From positions 1 to 21,357 of the forward strand of contig WKLE02004127.1 in the NCBI GenBank assembly GCA_014885115.2: a stretch of 21,357 nucleotides of DNA. Reading direction: 5' to 3'. A model generated the notes under the pieces. The model was not told the origin of the DNA, did no database searches, and saw only the letters and a program-made list of their open reading frames with translations. Positions 1 to 8,880 of this stretch are shown one piece after another; the first letter of the stretch is position 1; each line of letters opens with the position of its first letter. The stretch comes from Asterionellopsis glacialis (lineage: Eukaryota; Bacillariophyta; Plagiogrammaphyceae; Rhaphoneidales; Asterionellopsidaceae). A program made the position numbers and the translations under genes.

Positions 1-339
1 TATTTGGCCATTAAATTGATTCATTTTTTTGTTCATGTCGCCTAACTGTTTTAATGGATCTGCTGAAGCTTTCGATCCACCATTTTGAGATGTAGAATTG
101 TTCCCACCAGATGCTGACTGTGTTTGGTTGGACTGTGCTTGCTGCGTTAATGGTGATGTAATCTTGTTTGGCTTCGAAGAATTTTTCGAAGGTGTGGCAT
201 CTACTATTACTTCTGGTTCCTCTTCGGCATTTCCAGGGACGTAAATGGATGGAGCTGCCCCAGTCCCTGATGAAAATTTTGTGTTGCTTGTCATGTTCCT
301 ATCAAGCCCAGTAATTATCGGTTGAGGAATGTGCTGCAT
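1..339 (-). CDS. Ser/Asn/Gln-rich protein, N-terminal part only (cut by window edge)
   Basis: An open frame runs on the minus strand from an ATG at 337-339 to the window edge, giving 113 codons with no stop. A second in-frame ATG lies at 292-294 and could be the true start. The first in-frame stop upstream is at 382-384. The protein begins MQHIPQPIITGLDRN and then becomes rich in Ser, Asn, Gln, Thr and Pro, with a short acidic patch (residues about 36-42) and a Lys/Asn/Gln-rich helix-like end (LKQLGDMNKKMNQF). I recognise no domain. Its composition resembles the C-terminal half of the Tudor-like protein at 1474-2145, which lies upstream of it in the same direction, so the two may be related or belong to one family. 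CAG just upstream of codon 3 could instead be a splice acceptor, in which case an upstream exon is missing. Confidence 0.55.
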   Translation of the reverse strand, partial: MQHIPQPIITGLDRNMTSNTKFSSGTGAAPSIYVPGNAEEEPEVIVDATPSKNSSKPNKITSPLTQQAQSNQTQSASGGNNSTSQNGGSKASADPLKQLGDMNKKMNQFNGQI

Positions 340-1473
340 GTTAAAGTGACTAAAAAAAGTGAGAGTTACACCACAACCATCCTAAGCATTTCAAGGGACT
401 CATACATAAACAGGATTTATCGGTCATTTTACTTTACAATGTCATTTATGAAATCTATGAAGAAAACTTACGAAACTGGAACAAAAAATAATTACCCTGC
501 TTTGCTAGTGCTGAATTTTCTCGCTGATGTGAAGAGATCTGAAAGACTAGCTGGCTGATCCCAACGGTGTTGACAATCACTTTCTCCGAAAGATGTTGTG
601 CGATACTATATGAGACGATCATTTTTACTTTCTTGGTTTTGTCTCGGGAAAGCGAACCATCTTTGTATTGTGTGTTCCTACCCATAAATAATATTACCTT
701 GGTACGAAGGAATATGTACCACACCAGGTACTCGTGACTCTTTTTTTACGTAATAACTCGATGCCGAAGAAGCGAATTCCAAAGAGTCCGCCAAGCATCA
801 CATCAAAGCAAATTTGGTAATTGAAGTGCCTGGTATTTACGGCAACGAGCCTAGTTATTTCTAGTTTCATGATAATAAGACTACGACCTCTCAATGAAAG
901 ATTTGAGAAGCCCACAATATCGTACATGACTACTTTTGCTCTCCTCACGTCTATATTAGAATATAAAGTCACTCTGGATAAATTGAAAGGAACCTAGATT
1001 TTTCAATAACGGTAAAACTGCACAAACAGTACCGGTAGAGATAAAGAGAAAAAAACATCTAAAATCATAGAGGACGTAGCATGTATAAATTAAACATCTT
1101 CCTTTGAAGCGATAATTCCAATCTGAGAAATTGTACTGTATTGTGTCAGGGACTCAATGCGTTTAGCATTCTCCCCGTCCTCATGCGAAATGTGGTATGG
1201 TCTCACAGAATATTTTAGTAAAATTCATGAAAAAAATAGAGAGATTTTTTTCACTGCCATCCTATTTCTGCATTCACTCTATAACTCAAACCAGATGCCA
1301 CATTGTTATGAGCGAGAAATGCAGTCTATTTCAAAAAAGCATTATTACTATACATACAAATTTCATCAATAAAATATAGATTATTCGAATATGTCTTCTG
1401 TTATAACTTTGGCTTCATTTTTAAGCATTTTTCATCATCTTTAAAACAAAAAGAGAAGTTCAACAAATGTACT
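340..1473. other. Intergenic, no supported gene
   Basis: About 1.1 kb lies between two minus-strand genes. It holds short open frames on the minus strand (455-724 and 694-972) that look partly protein-like, but I could not join either to the gene at 1-339 with splice sites of matching phase. One CACCAGGTA site related to the palindromic repeat family occurs at 722-730. I see no RNA gene. Confidence 0.5.
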
Positions 1474-2145
1474 TCAACTTGCTCCCGCACCACATGCCGA
1501 GAAAAGGTTCATGACTTTCTGCATATTGTACGATGCATTTTTGAAAGTCCTTTGAAGGCTTGTAATAGAATATGTTATATTTTTTGCCTGTTTGCTGAAA
1601 TTGTTGACTTGACTTTGAAAGTTTTGCACTGGATTTTTGTTAGATGATGGTTTTGACGAAGGTGAACTACCGTGATTGCTGTTTGATTGGTTATTATATT
1701 GAACGTCCTCTTCCTGTTTTTGTTGGTGCTGTTGTGTTGCGTTCTCGGTTAAGGGTGATAGTGGGAGATCGTTGCTTACATTGTTGGTTTTGTTGGCTAG
1801 AATTTTGAACTTTTCAGAAGCAAGGTCAATCGTATCTACATCACCATCATCATAGTAAATCGTGAAAACAGATCCACCAGAATCTTCAGAAACAGTACCC
1901 TGCGGCATTGCAGTGATAGTTTAGTCGCACATCAACATAAAGTAGAAACGAACGTTTGTCAGTTTTATAGCATGCGATTATGAGAATACATAAAATACTG
2001 TAATATTGTGAGTATGAGATCAAAACTTTTTCAAAGACGACTGACTCACTCTGTACCACGCTTCGTCCGCCGGCCAATACACGGAAACTCTAGTTCCGAT
2101 TACGACTCTTTGCCACTTATTATTTGAATTTTTATTAGCTACCAT
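1474..2145 (-). CDS. Tudor-like (YDDGD) domain protein with Q/N/S-rich tail, two exons
   Basis: Exon 1 is complement(2050-2145), 32 codons. The intron is complement(1900-2049), 150 bases, with donor GTGAGT and acceptor CCGCAG. Exon 2 is complement(1474-1899). The spliced protein is 173 residues. The join is in phase 0 and fuses '...YWPADEAWYR' to 'GTVSEDSGG...', which reconstructs a small beta-barrel of Tudor/Agenet style at residues 16-66: GTRVSVYWP, then WYRGTV, then IYYDDGDVDTIDL and EKFKIL. Such barrels usually bind methylated lysine or arginine, and the aromatic residues W24, W30, Y31, Y47 and Y48 could form a cage. The rest is low-complexity Gln/Asn/Ser-rich sequence followed by an amphipathic stretch and a 'CGAGAS' end. 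The unspliced frame starting at 1908 would lose the first half of the barrel. Function is inferred from the fold pattern only. The gene is divergent from the SMYD gene. Confidence 0.8.
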
Positions 2146-2919
2146 GTTAATTTTCCGAAAAATGATAGACGATTATGATGTTTTAATCACAACACTGAGA
2201 CGCTTGCTTTCGTCCGCGAGTTTTTTCCCCTCGTTTTGGCGAAGTTTGTGGCATCAAACCTTCCGTGCGATGAACGAAAAAAAATTTTGGGAATTCGCTT
2301 TTAGAATATACCTTTATATCCGGTATCGAATACTTTAATTCCCGTCATACCCGGAAGAGTCGTAAAAATTTTGCACTGTATGTATTCATAGTAGGAGTCA
2401 ATGGATTAACGGTAGAGATCTGACAATGGGTCTAACCTTCGATCATTCTTCAATCAAGAAAAAAATCGTTTGATTCTACGTGTCATGGTACAAACTGGGC
2501 TAATAGATATTGGCACCCTTTGGTTCAATTGTTCTGCAATTCGTAGTATTTTGCCGTTGACGAATTCGGAATGAAAGGAGGCTGCGTTCTCATCAAATCC
2601 CAATCAATCGAAAAGTTCAACAAAACAAGCTCTACTAGTAGAGCGAGCGAGAGAGACAGAGAGATGCAGCAAGAACTCCTTCTAACATCGGTTCTAACAT
2701 ACATAGAATTATTTTGTCAGTTACGGGGTCTAACACAATTATTGCGACCTCCGAGCTTTGATCCTTGATTTTTGGGGTGAGAATCTGACACCGCAGCATT
2801 CTATTAATATTCCGCATCACTAATAACCGATATTGGCTATACTCTTCCAAATTACATTGAATCTTAAACGCGGTATATTTCTGCGAGAACTCTTTCTTTG
2901 AATATCAAGATTGTTTACC
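2146..2919. promoter_or_regulatory. Shared upstream region of two divergent genes
   Basis: This 774-base stretch separates the divergent Tudor-like and SMYD genes and must contain both promoters unless an upstream exon exists. It has a purine run of GAGA type at about 2640-2665 (gcgagcgagagagacagagaga). I see no clear TATA element, CCAAT box, RNA gene or credible coding frame. Confidence 0.35.
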
Positions 2920-4710
2920 ATGAGTAATAAAGAGGTTGAGGTATGCGATTGTTGTGGACTACCTCCACGTCTTTCACCTTCAGGAGAAGTAATACCTTTG
3001 CACCGATGTTCTCGGTGTCGAAAAGCTTTGTACCATGATGCTGCCTGTCAAAAGAAACATTTCCCTGACCATAAGAAAATTTGTCGCAAGCTTGCTGCTG
3101 AAGCCGCCGGCAAGAAAAGGGCGAAAAAGGAATTATGTCCAATGTTTTCCCTTGAAGAACGAGAGGGAAAAGGCAGAGGTATTTTTGCGAATTTTCCTAT
3201 TGAGACTGGTAAACGTATTTCACCGTCCGCTGCTCGTGAGTACTTTGATCCGATTGTATTGCCTGCACTTAATGAAAAAGATAGACATGAGCGCTGCTCG
3301 TGGTGCTTCAATAGGCTAGAAGATCATTCAAAGTTTAGGTACGAAGAGAATGAACACACCGCTTCTTATCCTGTGATCCTTTGTTCGGAACAATGCCGTG
3401 ACAATGGTCGAGAATTTCTTGCGGTTGAAGAGAGATCCGTAAAGGCTTTAGTTGATCAGGCACAAGAACATCATAAAACTACGGCAAATGCAAATGTTGC
3501 TATCATTGCTGTACTTTTGTACAGACTAATATTTCAAATCCTTCGTGAAGAATGCTCCAATGATGGAGGAAGAGATAAAAAATTCAACTCTCAGTTAGAA
3601 ACAAGTACACGTTCCTTCATTGATGATATGCATAGCCTCACTTGGGAAAATGAAAAGGAAAATTCAGTAGTGTATATGAGATCATGTGCAGCACAGGCAA
3701 TCCAGTATGCCTTTTCAACCTGTAGTCAATTAGGATGGGATGGTGACAAAGTATTACGAGAATTTCATGTGGATCCAGTGGCAAAGATTGTTTGTAAGAT
3801 TAGGCCAAATGCAGTCACTATTTGTGATGGAGAATCACTTGCACTCGGTATAGGAATTTTTCCAATTGTATCCTATATGAATCATTCTTGTGCACCCAAA
3901 ACATTGCTTACGTTTCCTTATGGACAGGCTCATCGGGTGCCACGAGTCCGTGTAACAGCGTGTTCCCCTATTTCCAAGGGTGAGGAAATATGCATCCCCT
4001 ACATAGATGTTATGCGCCCTCGTGAATTTCGAAGGCAGGATTTAATGGAAGCATATAAATTTTTTTGTACATGTCCTTCATGTATGAGTGACGAGATTGA
4101 CAGTAAAATGATTGGATTGCGTTGTCAGCGTAAAAAGTGTTCTGGTATAGGAATACAACAACCTGTAGTAGGGAAATTCCGACAGGTGTACAAATGCAAC
4201 CAATGTGGGAAAACTGATTTTCATCAGGGCCAGCAAGCTCTCGACTTATTCACTAAGTTTACAAAGCCACCAGAAAATCCCACTAACCGTGATGTCAAAC
4301 AATATGCGAGTGTGTACAAAAATCTCAAATCTCTTTGTTCTGATTCTTCATGTTACGTACGAGCATCTGGTGAAAATCTACTCCAGTGTTTATTGGATTC
4401 TGTATCGAGGTGTGAGACGAGTGCTGAATTAGCAGACGTATCTGCTCGTGCCCGCAAAGTTGCTAGAGAAACAATTGCTGCCTATGAGGCTTCAGATGAG
4501 CCGTGCTTGATTGGACGGATATGTATTATGCGTTTCAAAGCTGCCAAACTTTCATTGTTCCTTGAGCGAGATCCACGGAAAGCGATTGAAGAACTTGAGG
4601 GTGTGCTCAAGGACATGAAGTTATACTTCCCAAAGAACCATGAAATTCTAATGCAAGTAACAGATGAAATTCATAATGGAGAGAAGGTGAAAGAAGCACT
4701 TGGGATGTAG
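2920..4710 (+). CDS. SMYD-type MYND/SET domain protein-lysine methyltransferase
   Basis: A single open frame of 596 residues. I chose the ATG at 2920 (context accATGa); the open frame extends nine bases further up only through a TTG. Domains in order: an N-terminal MYND zinc finger (C9, C12, C30, C33, C43, H47 or H51, C55); the start of the SET domain with GKGRGIFA at 83-90; a second Cys cluster C126-x2-C129 ... C155-x3-C159 inserted in the SET region; the SET core with the hallmark NHSC at 321-324; a post-SET zinc site CTCPSC (C383, C385, C388); further Cys pairs C402/C407 and C426/C429; and a helical, TPR-like C-terminal region from about 440. Family knowledge: SMYD enzymes transfer methyl groups from S-adenosylmethionine to lysines of histones or other proteins. 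The substrate cannot be told from sequence. The placement of the MYND before rather than inside the SET domain is unusual. No intron is visible. Confidence 0.92.
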   Translation: MSNKEVEVCDCCGLPPRLSPSGEVIPLHRCSRCRKALYHDAACQKKHFPDHKKICRKLAAEAAGKKRAKKELCPMFSLEEREGKGRGIFANFPIETGKRISPSAAREYFDPIVLPALNEKDRHERCSWCFNRLEDHSKFRYEENEHTASYPVILCSEQCRDNGREFLAVEERSVKALVDQAQEHHKTTANANVAIIAVLLYRLIFQILREECSNDGGRDKKFNSQLETSTRSFIDDMHSLTWENEKENSVVYMRSCAAQAIQYAFSTCSQLGWDGDKVLREFHVDPVAKIVCKIRPNAVTICDGESLALGIGIFPIVSYMNHSCAPKTLLTFPYGQAHRVPRVRVTACSPISKGEEICIPYIDVMRPREFRRQDLMEAYKFFCTCPSCMSDEIDSKMIGLRCQRKKCSGIGIQQPVVGKFRQVYKCNQCGKTDFHQGQQALDLFTKFTKPPENPTNRDVKQYASVYKNLKSLCSDSSCYVRASGENLLQCLLDSVSRCETSAELADVSARARKVARETIAAYEASDEPCLIGRICIMRFKAAKLSLFLERDPRKAIEELEGVLKDMKLYFPKNHEILMQVTDEIHNGEKVKEALGM

Positions 4711-5086
4711 ATTTTAGTTTTTCTTATGTAGAGAATGGATTATTTTCATGACAAAATATAAAGTTGGCTCATCTATGCTGAAAAGTCATCTGGATATAGA
4801 AAGTACGTTAGAGATAGTGATGATGAAAGAAACTTCGTGTGTTTGCATCATGCATAACATTCTTTTTTCTTGAATAAGAGGGAAGGTTCGCTTATCGGTT
4901 CGTTTTTTTTCGTAGACAAAATAAGTTCGAGTTCTCACGGTTACTCGTGTTCTGTTGTAGACGTTGCAGATGATATCAACATGGGTTGAGTATCAATTTT
5001 AAAGAATCCACTAAAGACTACTTACTATCAACTACTGTACTAATCATTCGGATGAACTCCAAAATACGACTAAAATATCGAATATT

Positions 5087-5204
5087 CCAGGTACCTGTAT
5101 TTCTAACCTGAGATACCTGGTACTGCATCTGAACTCATTAGTCTTGAATGATATACCGTAGTATTGAGGTGAATGTAAAGATTTCAAGATCAAATTACCA
5201 GGTA
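5087..5204. repeat. Palindromic TACCAGGTA-family sites, left cluster
   Basis: Three sites lie within 118 bases: the perfect palindrome CAGGTACCTG at 5088-5097, TACCTGGTA at 5114-5122 and TACCAGGTA at 5196-5204. They belong to the same family as the dense cluster at 18730-19082. Confidence 0.7.
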
Positions 5205-5555
5205 TGGGGGATCTTTTTAAGTCTTCTTAAACAAGAAAAAAATAGATCGAAATTACCAGAATCATTCAGTATTCAGTACATAGTAGAGGATAGTACTATG
5301 AGGAGAGATTTTTACCATTTTTTATATAAATGAATGAAATATGATATAATAGATATCCAATAGGTTTGCATTGTACGTATTATGCACCTGGCTATAGATA
5401 CATACAGTATGACTCGTCAGTACAAAGATTACCTCCATACTTCTCCGCCCTCATACCTTATAGAAATATTGCCCTATGCCAGGTACCGTATATTTATAAT
5501 ATTTCCCACACATATCTTAGGCTGCTGGACCTCTACCTGGTAAAGTTGGTCCTAC

Positions 5556-5578
5556 GTACTTGGTACTGTACCAAGTAC
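5556..5578. repeat. Perfect 11-bp inverted repeat with 1-base spacer
   Basis: GTACTTGGTAC at 5556-5566 is followed by one T and then its exact reverse complement GTACCAAGTAC at 5568-5578. It is a variant of the TACCAGGTA family and sits about 225 bases upstream of the first LRR gene's ATG. Whether it is a protein-binding site, a cruciform or a repeat remnant is not decided by the sequence. Confidence 0.8.
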
Positions 5579-5801
5579 CTTGTACCAACACTTCATGTCC
5601 CAGCAGATGAAACGAAAGAGATATACCGACAGACGCCCAAGGAAACAGAGAAAGAGTAGCGCCTCTAAACAAGACCAAGTGTATCCCGCACAGAAGCATC
5701 AAAAAGAATCAAACATCCCAGAAGCCCCGTATCATATCTCCCACCACTGACACACCCCATCTGAACAGCGGCAACGCCAAGGCAAAGTCATCAGCTCTAC
5801 A

Positions 5802-8328
5802 ATGTCGACTGCTGAAAACTTGCTCAAACTTCTACAAGGTGATTCTGGGTCAGCTTTTGCAGCATCAAAGAATGGCTGGGACTTGAATACCGACGGTAAG
5901 TGGCCTCCGCCAAGAAAGTGATTTGTCTAGGTACCTTGAAAGTTTTACCCTAGCCGTAGCTCAACTGTTGCTTCCATTGTCTTTATCGTTATCATCCCCG
6001 AATTCTTTCTCGCAGTTTGCAACTGGGATGGAATTATATGTAATAGTTCAGATGAGGTTGTTACAGTAAGCCTGGCGAAATCAAATCTTGAGGGTACCAT
6101 TCCGGATTCACTAGGGAAGATCAAAAGTCTTCGAGACATATATCTGGCTTCAAATCTTTTCTCTGGAACTGTACCCAAAAGTGTAGCGTCTCTACCTCAA
6201 TTAAAGGAAATTGATTTAAGTTTCAATAAATTAGGAGGCAATATCCCGGTAATGCAATCCTCATCTATGGAAGTTATGTCGTTTGGGCATAATCAATTTA
6301 CTGGTACCTTGTCTAGTAAAATCGGTAAGGGTATGCAAAATTTAGCTATATTTGATATTAAATACAATCTTGTTAAAGGAACTATTCCCAATTTATCGCA
6401 CATGACAACCCTGGTCGGCTTGGACTTGTCCAATAACAAATTCGAAGGTAAGTGAGAGGGATACTTTCTTTGGTTTGACTGCCTGAGGGATTGTCGTAAG
6501 CTTTTGCCAATTGATTTGATCATCAAAATACTCAATTTTACGTAATCATGTTCTGGTATGTATATATATATATTGATATCGTTAGGCCCCGTCCCAGGTT
6601 TTTTTGGAGTTTTGACCAATCTTGATAGACTCTATTTGAGTAACAATCGGCTAGATGGGACGATCCCTCCTTCTCTTGCAGATTCGGAGTTAAGATTACG
6701 AGAAATTTTCTTGCATGGGAATCTTCTTACTGGAACCGTTCCAGCGGCTCTGGCAGACTTGACGCGACTAAATTTCCTACTGGTCGATGGTACGTCTTTC
6801 AGCTTCATCTCTAACTAAAGTGAAAAAGAAACAACATAGCCGTACATGGTGCTCATTCTCGACTTCTTTTGTGCTTTACCTCTCTTTCTTTTTTTGCATT
6901 CCAAATTTGAAATGAATTGTAGATAACAAGTTAACAGGTACGATACCAATGGAGCTTTGTGATTTAGGATTGAATGAAATTTTCTTCCACGATTATAAAG
7001 AAAATGTTGATAAAACGTATGCCGAAATGTACGGAGATGTTGAGTTGTATAATAAGAATAAAGGTACTAGAAGAAAAAGAAGAGTCGAAAGAAATTTACC
7101 CCGAACTGGAGATCCAGAATCGGAACGTGATGGTTGTACATCTATCGCATGTCCAGCAGGATATAAATCCGTAAACGCAGCTAAAGATGGTGTCTTCCCC
7201 TGTCTTCCTTGTTCTGATTTAGAACATCTCAACCCGTACATTGGAGCCAATTCGTGTTTCGATGTGAAGCAAGATGATATCTTTCGAGATCTTTATAAAA
7301 GTACACATGGAGACCATTGGACAAATGCACAAACATGGCAAAATACTCAAATCAAATATTGTGATAAACAAGGTGTTGAATGTAACAGTAAGAATGAGGT
7401 AATTGCAATATATCTTGAAAACATGAACCTTACAGGAACATTGCCACCTACCCTTGGATTTCTTACGTTGTTGGAGGCTCTAGATGTATCCGGAAACCAT
7501 ATTGGAGGAAAAATCCCTTCAGGTTAGTATTAATGAGTTGTTTTTGATGCCAGGCAATGTTTTGAGAGGAGGGATCCTTGGTATCTCCACTTTCGCCTGA
7601 GGGTCTCGCGATTGCTTTTGCTTAAATTCTTTGTTTTGATTTATTTATATTACTTTTTAGAGTTGCGATTTGCTCCTCTTCAAAAGTTAGATGTAGGAGG
7701 AAATGTCATGACAGGTAATGTTCCTTTGGGACTTTGTCAGAAGGATGGAGTCAATGGTAATGGTTTAGATGGAGGTGAGCACCGTCAGCAACGAGGCGGA
7801 TAGGTACTTCTTGTCGCATCATCGATTTTCTTGAGCTCACTTGCGATATGGTTTTTTTTCTTAGTTTACACGTGTGATACAATTGCATGCCGGCCAGGTC
7901 ATTTCAATAAAATTGGCAGGGCAGAAGCGGGGGTGAAAGGAGAAAAGTGCCACATGTGTAGTTCGGATACGTACCTAGGAAGCACGACTTGTTCAGGAGC
8001 TTTGACTTCGAATTCAATCACACCTTACGGAGTAGTTGGAGAAATAACAATACTCATTTTTGCCATGACATTGCTCGCGGTGTTATATTTCATTTGGCAA
8101 CGGTCGGCGGTGTCAAAAGAGTATATTCGAGGCGGGTACCAAAATAGGTACGCGGCTGATGACGCTGAAAACTCTGCTCCTGCGATACCAGAACCAAATT
8201 ATTTGCCAGGTACTTTCCCTCTTCCTTTGACTCAGGATAACAGTAGCATCGGACACAACGACAATTCTTGGAGTTCGGGAAAAGAATCGAACAATGAGGT
8301 TTGGCTAGATGTGCCCAAAATCTCATAA
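5802..8328 (+). CDS. LRR receptor-like membrane protein, six exons, no kinase
   Basis: Exons are 5802-5895, 6016-6447, 6586-6789, 6923-7522, 7661-7774 and 7865-8328. They give 635 residues, and all five GT-AG introns (120, 138, 133, 138, 90 bases) are in phase 1. Domains: N-cap with CNWDGIIC at 33-40; LRR block 1 at about 45-260 (plant-like LxxLxLSxNxLxGxIP repeats); polybasic RRKRR at 293-297; cysteine island 1 (C315, C320, C337, C340, C355); N-cap 2 with YC...GVEC at 389-397; LRR block 2 at about 402-466; cysteine island 2 (C485, C490, C510, C513, C524); one transmembrane helix at about 538-558; and a cytoplasmic tail of about 75 residues ending NEVWLDVPKIS. Probable role: a cell-surface recognition protein that needs a signalling partner, since it has no kinase. 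No signal peptide is visible at this ATG, and an in-frame stop lies at 5748-5750, so a leader exon may be missing. The boundaries are supported by alignment to the intronless paralogue at 11037-13118. Confidence 0.88.
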
Positions 8329-8880
8329 ATTTGTTGGCTTGCAGATGTAAAAACTCATTTCTTTTGAAATACGCTTGCATTCAATTGTACTTCAACAATG
8401 AAAACTGGGAAATATCTTTATGGTGGGGTCTTTTTTTGTGATAGACAAAGCTTTGATGTATTCTTAGTATATACATTATACCCTAGAGAGGATAAATGGT
8501 AGAACATTATTTTTTTGGTTGATTTCAATAAAGCATCAGAATTTCACCTCATGTTCCGCTTCCCAAATATCTACTAGAGTTAGAGGTAGCCCTACATGGA
8601 TGCGTACGTGGTTTATGCGAAAATTCGGAAGTCTATGGATGTGTCGGCAAATTTTCTAAAAATCCCCTCACCAAGAAGTTGTTTCCATACCGCGTTCATC
8701 TTCAGATGCATTGAGACAATCTTCGGAATTTTAAGTTAGACAATCAGCGGTGCAAAGTATGAATAATTCATAATCTACAGCTATTCTTCGGTCAGTCTAC
8801 CTTGTAATACACGAACTCAATTACTCTTTGTGCGCATTGAAATTCCCATAAGTCTAGAGGATATAGGAAGTCTTCCAAAA
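8329..8880. other. Intergenic; 3' end of LRR gene and upstream region of TPR-like gene
   Basis: An AATAAA hexamer (tttcaataaagc) at about 8525-8531 may be the polyadenylation signal of the LRR gene, about 200 bases after its stop. The open frame of the next gene reaches back to 8830 only through a GTG. Nothing else is supported. Confidence 0.4.

Larger units (their letters stand above)
4711..5801. other. Intergenic with palindromic TACCAGGTA-type sites
   Basis: This AT-rich 1.1 kb stretch lies between the SMYD gene and the first LRR gene. It contains several copies of a palindromic motif: CAGGTACCTG at 5088-5097, TACCTGGTA at 5114-5122, TACCAGGTA at 5196-5204, CCAGGTACC at 5479-5487, TACCTGGTA at 5534-5542 and a long inverted repeat at 5556-5578. 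Short open frames here (for example 5366-5659 plus) lie on these repeats and look non-coding. The promoter and 5' UTR of the LRR gene should lie near the right end. Confidence 0.6.

Noticed and set aside
455..724. Minus-strand open frame with a fairly protein-like stretch, considered as an upstream exon of the gene at 1-339
   Set aside because: The best donors (GTAAGT at 471, GTAATT at 495) leave phase 1, while the available acceptors near 334 and 350 need phase 0 or phase 2. No in-frame join was found, and no domain is recognisable.
694..972. Minus-strand open frame of 92 codons
   Set aside because: No recognisable domain, and it overlaps other frames and a repeat-like site. It probably arose by chance.
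5366..5659. Plus-strand open frame of 97 codons before the first LRR gene
   Set aside because: It is built largely from the palindromic repeats (Tyr/Leu-rich translation of TACCTGGTA-like DNA). No domain is present, and no splice link to the LRR gene was found.
5802..8328. First LRR gene as a pseudogene broken by stops
   Set aside because: Every stop lies in a segment with GT and AG ends and consistent phase 1, and the spliced protein matches the paralogue to its end.
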